A stretch of 64,000 bases of DNA from Anaerolineae bacterium (GTDB lineage Bacteria > Chloroflexota > Anaerolineae > Aggregatilineales > UBA2796): NCBI GenBank assembly GCA_019637615.1, contig JAHBVJ010000005.1:248001-312000 (forward strand). Reading direction: 5' to 3'. The notes beneath the pieces are model-generated. The model saw only the letters and a list, made by a program, of their open reading frames with translations, did no database searches and had not been told where the DNA came from. The position numbers and the translations under genes are program-made. This document shows, in pieces, positions 59,289 to 64,000 of this stretch. Numbering within the stretch: position 1 is the stretch's first letter; each line of letters opens with the position of its first letter.

Positions 59289-60847
59289 CAGGTGCGATCC
59301 TCCAACAAGCGGGTATAGCGGAACTGCATCCACGTGATCGCCGCCACGAACACGAACAACACGATGGAAATCGCCGCCGCCAGCCCATAATCTGACTGCG
59401 CGGTATTGAAGGCCAGCCGATACACGAACGAGATCAGGATGTCGGTGCTGCCCGCCGGAATCGGTGATCCAGCGATGGGCGGGTTGCCCTGATTGAAGAT
59501 GTAGATCAGGTTGAAGTTGTTGAAGTTGAAGGCGAACGAGGCCACCAGCAGCGGACTGACGATTTGCAGCAGCAGCGGCAGCGTGATGTGCCGGAACTTC
59601 TGCCACACGTTCGCGCCGTCCACCGCCGCCGCGTCCAGCATATCAGTCGGGATGGCTTGCAGCGCCCCGCTCGTCACGATGTAAAAATACGGGTACGACA
59701 GCCACATGTTGATGATGATGATCGCCGCACGGGTGGCGGTCGGGTCGGTCAGCCAGCGCGGGGAGGCACCAAACAACGATTCCAGCAGCTTGACCAGCGC
59801 TCCGAAATCAGGGTTCAGCAAATTGCGCCAGATCAAGATCGACACCAGCGCGGGGATCGGGTACGGCACGATCAGCAGCGTGCGGATGATGCGCTTCCCC
59901 GGCAAATTATCGAACAGCAGCGCAATCGCTAGTCCGAGCGAAAAGCTCACCAGTACACTCAGGATCGCGTAGGTGAAGTTCCACGTGATGATCGTCGCCA
60001 GCGGCCCGCGCAGTGCCGAACTGGAAAAGAAGCGGTTGAAGTTATCCGCGCCGACGGAGACGAAATACCCCGGCGTCAGCGTTTCGCTCTCAGACGCGAA
60101 CGTGCCCGCGTCCGCCCGATATACCGCGCCCGTCTGCTGATCGATGATGGCGTCTTGCTGCGCGTCGAACATATAGCGCTGCTGCGTGGTCGCCGCGCTG
60201 CTGATGCTGCTGATCCGCACGATCTCCGGCGCGGTGCCGAATTCCAATTTGCTCAACGCGTCGAGGATCACGATGATGTCGCGCCGCTGCAAGCGTTTGT
60301 AGCCATCGATGTTGACGGGAACGCCTTGCTCGTCCAGCTCACCGATCCCGTTCGATCCGCTGGTCGCTTCGGTCAGTGCCTCGCCCACCTTCGCGAAATA
60401 ATGCTTACCATCGCTGGCGACCAACCACAATGCGTACTGTCCGTCGGAGGTCTGAAAGGCCGTCCATTTGAACGTTTTGCCCTCTTTGGGGACGTACTGT
60501 TCGCGCTGCAAAAAGTCGATGGCTTGCTGCTTGGTCAGGACGTGCCCGCTGCCCGTGTTCGTCGTGGCGAGGTAAAACGTGTACAAAATCGGGTACAGCG
60601 TGAACAGCGTTGCCAGCGACAGCCCGATTGCCAGCCAGCGGTACGGCTTGAAGCGTTCCAGCGAATTGCTCACCGTCACGATGATCAACACTGCCGTCAG
60701 AATCATCGCCAGCGGGTAGCTGCCATCCCCGATCAACTGGAGGATCACCCACCCTAGCGCGACATCGAACGCCGCCACGATCACCCATCGAATGACGCTG
60801 GCAATCGAGATATGCGCACCGTCACCAGTTTTCGCAGTAATCATCAT
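59288..60847 (-). CDS. sugar ABC transporter permease (MalF/GanP-like)
   Basis: 519 residues. Three N-terminal helices, a large periplasmic loop of about 160 residues (typical P2 loop of MalF), and a core with EAA motif DMLDAAAVDGANVWQKFRHITLPLLL. Coupled to the MalG-like gene. No ATPase gene lies in the window, so a shared MsmX-type ATPase from elsewhere is expected. Confidence 0.93.
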   Translation of the reverse strand: MMITAKTGDGAHISIASVIRWVIVAAFDVALGWVILQLIGDGSYPLAMILTAVLIIVTVSNSLERFKPYRWLAIGLSLATLFTLYPILYTFYLATTNTGSGHVLTKQQAIDFLQREQYVPKEGKTFKWTAFQTSDGQYALWLVASDGKHYFAKVGEALTEATSGSNGIGELDEQGVPVNIDGYKRLQRRDIIVILDALSKLEFGTAPEIVRISSISSAATTQQRYMFDAQQDAIIDQQTGAVYRADAGTFASESETLTPGYFVSVGADNFNRFFSSSALRGPLATIITWNFTYAILSVLVSFSLGLAIALLFDNLPGKRIIRTLLIVPYPIPALVSILIWRNLLNPDFGALVKLLESLFGASPRWLTDPTATRAAIIIINMWLSYPYFYIVTSGALQAIPTDMLDAAAVDGANVWQKFRHITLPLLLQIVSPLLVASFAFNFNNFNLIYIFNQGNPPIAGSPIPAGSTDILISFVYRLAFNTAQSDYGLAAAISIVLFVFVAAITWMQFRYTRLLEDRT

Positions 60848-60908
60848 GAATAAATCTTCACACTAGCCACGCAAAAAAGTCCAAAATCACACACTTTAAT
60901 TCTAATTC

Positions 60909-60958
60909 CTGAGTCCGGTTCGAGACTTGGTAGCGCAAGCCCGACTGTGTATTGTCGG
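60909..60958. repeat. REP-like element B, copy 5 (inverted)
   Basis: TGAGTCCGGTTCGAGACTTGG, linker, AAGCCCGACTGTGTATTGTCGG: the reverse complement of the other copies. It lies in the leader between the binding-protein and permease genes of the galactan operon. Confidence 0.75.
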
Positions 60959-61059
60959 CGGTTTTCGAAGGGATCGAATGATCATCTCATCCGACCCCTT
61001 CTATCTTAAGGAGAGTTACCAATGACGCCCTATGCTCGCGGGGCATGAGCATCGCCTTT

Positions 61060-61087
61060 ACTTAGCACTAAGGGCTAAGTACTCAGC
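61060..61087. repeat. GTGCTTAGT-type short repeat, copy 7 (inverted)
   Basis: ACTTAGCACTAAGGGCTAAG then TACTCAG just past the binding-protein gene stop. Confidence 0.65.
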
Positions 61088-61094
61088 CGTTTTT

Positions 61095-62306
61095 CTACTT
61101 CTTCTCTTTGATCTGCGTGCGAATCTGAGTCGCGGCTTCCTTCATGGCGGCTTCCGGCGTCAACTGACCTTGCGCGATCAGCAGTCCAGCGTTGCCCCAC
61201 GCGTCCCATACCAAGCCCATCGCGGGGATGGCGGGCATCGGTTGACCATTCGCGCCAGCGTCCGCGAACCCACGCATGTCGGGGTCTTCGGTCGCGTCAA
61301 AGATCGACTTCCATGCCGACGGACGCGGGTCTTTCTCGAAGAAGTACTTCTGCGAGTCTTCGGTGGCGATGAATTCGGTCAGGTACGTCTGCGCTACGAG
61401 CAGATTCTTGCTGTTGGCATTGACCATGAAGCCCTGCACGCCGATGAACGGTGCGCCCGCTTCGCCGCCTTCTTTCGCGGCAGGGAACGCACTGATCGCA
61501 TACGGCACTTTATTGGTCTTGAAGCGCGAGACTGCCCACGGCCCCGACATGATAAACGGCGCTTTGCCCGTCTCGAACAGGACGTGCGCGGCTTCCCAGT
61601 CGAGGTTATCCGAGGCGTAGCTGCCGCGAATCAGGTCATTCGCCCACGCCGCCCCCGCGATCATCCCCGCGCTGTCCATGCCCAGATCGTCGGCGTTGTA
61701 GCTGCCCTTGTCATCGCGTCCGAAGATGTAGCCACCGAACGCCGAGTACACGGGATAATAGTTGTAGCCGAGGTCAGGCAGCGCGATGGCGACTTCTGCT
61801 TTGCCATCATCTACCAGTTTCTTGCCAATCGTCGCCACGTCCGCCCATGTCTTGGGCGCGTCGGGCACAAGTTCGGTGTTGCGGAACAGCGCGATATTTT
61901 CTACGGCGAAGGGCACACCGTACAGCTTACCGTTGTACGTGAAGCCTTCAATCGCGTTGGGCAGGAACGAGGCTGCCTTATCGCCCAGATCGATGGGCGC
62001 AACCACGCCGCTTTCCACCAGATCACCGATATTGTCGTGCGGGATGATGAACAGGTCAGGGCCTTCACCAGTGCTCGCACCGCGTTTCAGCGCGTCTTTG
62101 GTGTCCTGAATGCCCATCGGCTCCACCACCACCTCGACGCCGAAATCGGCGGTGAACTGCTTCGATAGTTCGGTGACGACGGGCAAGCGCTGGTCATCGA
62201 CCCATATCTTCAGCGAGGCAGCCTGCGCGGCGGTTTTCGTCGGCAGTCCTGCTAGGGCAAGAGCAAACACGATGAGGAGAGTAAACAAAGAATATAGGCG
62301 CTTCAT
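61095..62306 (-). CDS. sugar ABC transporter substrate-binding protein (MalE/GanS-like)
   Basis: 403 residues. Signal peptide (LYSLFTLLIVFALALAGLPTKTAAQ), then a MalE-type fold: LKIWVDDQRLPVVTELSKQFTADFGVEVVVEPM, GPDLFIIPHDNIGDLVESGVVAPID, GFMVNANSKNLLVAQTYL. Captures galacto-oligosaccharides by context. GAAAGGA lies 8 bases before the ATG. Separated from the permease gene by 247 bases holding an ATGCTC/GAGCAT hairpin (61032-61052), which may keep its mRNA level higher. Confidence 0.92.
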   Translation of the reverse strand: MKRLYSLFTLLIVFALALAGLPTKTAAQAASLKIWVDDQRLPVVTELSKQFTADFGVEVVVEPMGIQDTKDALKRGASTGEGPDLFIIPHDNIGDLVESGVVAPIDLGDKAASFLPNAIEGFTYNGKLYGVPFAVENIALFRNTELVPDAPKTWADVATIGKKLVDDGKAEVAIALPDLGYNYYPVYSAFGGYIFGRDDKGSYNADDLGMDSAGMIAGAAWANDLIRGSYASDNLDWEAAHVLFETGKAPFIMSGPWAVSRFKTNKVPYAISAFPAAKEGGEAGAPFIGVQGFMVNANSKNLLVAQTYLTEFIATEDSQKYFFEKDPRPSAWKSIFDATEDPDMRGFADAGANGQPMPAIPAMGLVWDAWGNAGLLIAQGQLTPEAAMKEAATQIRTQIKEKK

Positions 62307-62337
62307 GAGTAATTCCTTTCTTTAACGAGCGATAGAT

Positions 62338-63372
62338 TTATTCCGGCGCACGTGCTGGCGACGTATGACGCAGGAAAGCGATCCCTTCTTGAACTTCGCC
62401 GCGATAATCGAACAGCGCGGCGTTTTCCCAGATCGAGGCGAACTGCGGTGTCGAAATCCACGCGGGTTCCCAGTACACCACGCCGATGCCACCGTTGCGC
62501 TGGGTCGCTTCGGTCAGCTCGATCAGGAACGCGCGTTGACCCGCTGGCGTGGCGGGATAGGCGGGCACAACGGCGTCGGCGTCCAGCAGGTGCGATCCCG
62601 CCGCGATCATGCCCGTCTCCAGTGTCCACGGGTAGGCCGTCTCCACGATCATCACGGGCTTGCCATAGCGCTCATGAGCCGCGCGGATGGTGTCGCCCGT
62701 TTCCTTGACGGTGCGCGTGCTCCACTTCGGGTAATACGACAGCCCGATCACATCGAAGTCTTGCACGCCCGCCGCCAGTGCGTCATCAAACCACGGCATG
62801 ATGTTTTCCGGCTGCGCGATGTGCAAAATGACCTTCGGCTGCTTCGTCGCTTGGCTGCCCGCCTCGCGCACGCCGCTGACGCCAGCCTTGATCAGCCGTG
62901 CGTTGCGCTCCCAGCGGATCGCCGCGCCGTTATACGGCCCCGGCATCAACATTTCGGTGTTGATCTCGTTCCCGACCTGCACGAAATCCGGCATCAGCCC
63001 TTGTGCGTCCAACTGCCGCAGCACCTCGACCGTGTACGCATGGACTGCGGTTGCGAGTTCATGCACATCGGTCAGGCTTCGCCACGCGGCGGGGATGATC
63101 TGTTTGGCGGGGTCTGCCCACGTATCCGAGTAATGGATGTCCAGCATCGTCGCCATGCCAAGCGCACTGGCTCGTTGCAGCGTCCGCGTGACATCCGTCA
63201 GATCGCAGTAGTCCGTCCATGTGGGGGTATGCCACAGCCGCACCCGCACGAGGTTCGCGCCGTGGTCATGGAGAATTTCGAAGGCGTTTTTCACGGTTCC
63301 TTTGTCGTAGAAAACCGCGCCTTTCGCCTCTAATTCATTGACGTAAGATAAATCGGCACCAAGGTACATCAA
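62338..63372 (-). CDS. GH53 endo-beta-1,4-galactanase, no signal peptide
   Basis: 344 residues starting MYLGADLSYVNELEAKGAVFYDKGTVKNAFEILHDHGANLVRVRLWHTPTW. Catalytic Glu in VQVGNEINTE and VETAYPW; conserved YSDTWADPAKQIIPAAW. Paralog of the secreted enzyme at 54875 but without signal peptide or the extra C-terminal part, so probably an intracellular enzyme acting on imported longer oligosaccharides. First gene after the LacI-type regulator and its operators. Confidence 0.93.
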   Translation of the reverse strand: MMYLGADLSYVNELEAKGAVFYDKGTVKNAFEILHDHGANLVRVRLWHTPTWTDYCDLTDVTRTLQRASALGMATMLDIHYSDTWADPAKQIIPAAWRSLTDVHELATAVHAYTVEVLRQLDAQGLMPDFVQVGNEINTEMLMPGPYNGAAIRWERNARLIKAGVSGVREAGSQATKQPKVILHIAQPENIMPWFDDALAAGVQDFDVIGLSYYPKWSTRTVKETGDTIRAAHERYGKPVMIVETAYPWTLETGMIAAGSHLLDADAVVPAYPATPAGQRAFLIELTEATQRNGGIGVVYWEPAWISTPQFASIWENAALFDYRGEVQEGIAFLRHTSPARAPE

Positions 63373-63411
63373 AAATGTCTCTAATAACGAAACTGCCCTA
63401 ATTCCGAGCGA

Positions 63412-63437
63412 TCAACGCGCGTTGACAACTCGTGTTG
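63412..63437 (-). promoter_or_regulatory. LacI-type operator pair before the galactan genes
   Basis: TCAACGCGCGTTGA, a perfect 14-base palindrome with a central CG (63412-63425), and a CAAC-TCGT-GTTG next to it (63426-63437). TTGACA about 40 bases upstream (63468-63463 on the minus strand) could be the -35. Confidence 0.7.
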
Positions 63438-63526
63438 AGCGTATCACATAATTGCACGACTTGTCAATCACTCACTTTCTAAATGGAGATGGTCTGGCTG
63501 GCTGAAAAATCAGAGGGTGGGTTGGA

Positions 63527-64000
63527 TCAGTCCTGAATCATGCTGGACTCGCGCACGATGAGCTGCGTGCGGATCATGATCGAGAAGGCTGACAAATTCT
63601 TCTCGGTTCGATCCCCGATCAGGGCGTCGATCACATGGTTGCCAAGTTCATAACGCGGCACGTCGATGCTCGTCAGCGACGGGATCAAGAATTCCGCGAA
63701 GTTCAGGTTATCGATGCTGGCGACGGCGACATCACGCGGGACGTGCAAGCCGCGCTGGTATAAGCTCTTGAGCACACCGATGGCGACTTCATCCGTGCCG
63801 ATGCAAATCCCGTCGATGCCCGCGTTCCCCGTGAGCAGCTTTTCGCAGATGTCATAGCCCGATGGCGTATCGACGGCGAACATCGCCAAGCGATCATCCG
63901 GCGTGATTTTGCGTTCCCACAGCGCCTGTCGGTAACCGAGCAACCGATCATCTTCGGGGCCAATGTACGCGATCCGCCGCTTGCCCACATCCGCCAGATG
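63527..64000 (-). CDS. LacI-family transcriptional regulator, C-terminal part (runs off the window)
   Basis: About 157 residues remain of the sugar-binding domain: RRIAYIGPEDDRLLGYRQALWE, GIDGICIGTDEVAIGVLKSLYQRGLHVPRDVAVASIDNLNFAEFLIPSLTSIDVPRYELG. This is the usual LacI/PBP1 ending. It lies just upstream of the galactan genes, with palindromes between, so local control is likely. DNA-binding end is outside the window. Confidence 0.92.
   Translation of the reverse strand, partial: HLADVGKRRIAYIGPEDDRLLGYRQALWERKITPDDRLAMFAVDTPSGYDICEKLLTGNAGIDGICIGTDEVAIGVLKSLYQRGLHVPRDVAVASIDNLNFAEFLIPSLTSIDVPRYELGNHVIDALIGDRTEKNLSAFSIMIRTQLIVRESSMIQD

Noticed and set aside
61032..62168. 378-codon plus-strand frame
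   Set aside because: Antisense shadow of the substrate-binding protein gene, which has a signal peptide and full family pattern.
62365..63333. 322-codon plus-strand frame
   Set aside because: Antisense shadow of the GH53 gene.

Overview
The window looks like a chromosomal piece of a member of the Chloroflexota, probably close to Anaerolineae. This placement is inferred from gene style and not from a marker tree. Pointers are the fairly high GC content, MerR-type regulators with B12-binding-like tails, multi-TM sensor modules typical of that phylum, large polytopic glycosyltransferase-like proteins, TIR-domain proteins and many intergenic palindromic repeats. Most genes are housekeeping, sugar catabolism or signalling. 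No rRNA, CRISPR array, prophage or origin is visible. One tRNA is present.

Layout. 1-3.8 kb: truncated NUDIX gene, a membrane-anchored C39-type peptidase with TPRs, and murJ. 3.8-5.3 kb: a repeat-rich stretch with a 129-bp in-frame tandem repeat, a 21-bp-arm nested palindrome and dispersed elements. 5.3-8.7 kb: a TIR/FGE-like protein, then the infC-rpmI-rplT operon, whose infC most likely starts at ATC. 8.8-13.3 kb: a response-regulator/histidine-kinase hybrid and a metal ABC transporter operon whose permease and ATPase genes are separated by a lone TnpB element. 13.3-15.4 kb: three unrecognised genes. 15.8-23.3 kb: sugar-acid catabolism (isomerase-like protein, Gfo/Idh/MocA dehydrogenase, HpcH/HpaI aldolase, UlaG-like MBL protein, glucarate dehydratase) interrupted by a TIR-TPR protein. 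23.5-30.4 kb: an APH-like kinase, two ammonium transporters with a duplicated leader, and a KdpD/KdpE-like pair. 30.4-36.6 kb: three overlapping polytopic membrane genes and a divergent GT2 transferase. 36.8-45.2 kb: NIPSNAP, WYL regulator, a Ser/Thr kinase joined to a histidine-kinase-type sensor, convergent HicB/HicA, a DegT-type enzyme, roadblock protein and RsmI. 45.4-52 kb: two MerR/B12-type regulators, SRPBCC, ferric-reductase-like plus ApbE, a response regulator and an ICMT-like methyltransferase. 52-54.6 kb: tRNA-Thr, a structured leader, uridine kinase, and an MBL-TetR operon with operators in its promoter. 54.9-64 kb: a galactan utilisation locus (LacI regulator, two GH53 galactanases, binding protein, two permeases, GH42 beta-galactosidase).

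How genes work together. The galactan locus is a coherent pathway: a secreted GH53 enzyme cuts galactan, the ABC importer takes up oligosaccharides, and GH42 releases galactose. Glucarate dehydratase and the HpcH/HpaI aldolase fit a glucarate to pyruvate route. The main unusual features are the two TIR proteins, the lone TnpB inside a transporter operon, the convergent hicA/hicB pair, the kinase with a swapped output domain, the duplicated amt leader and the unidentified leader RNA before udk. All functional calls are from sequence reading alone; no database search was run.
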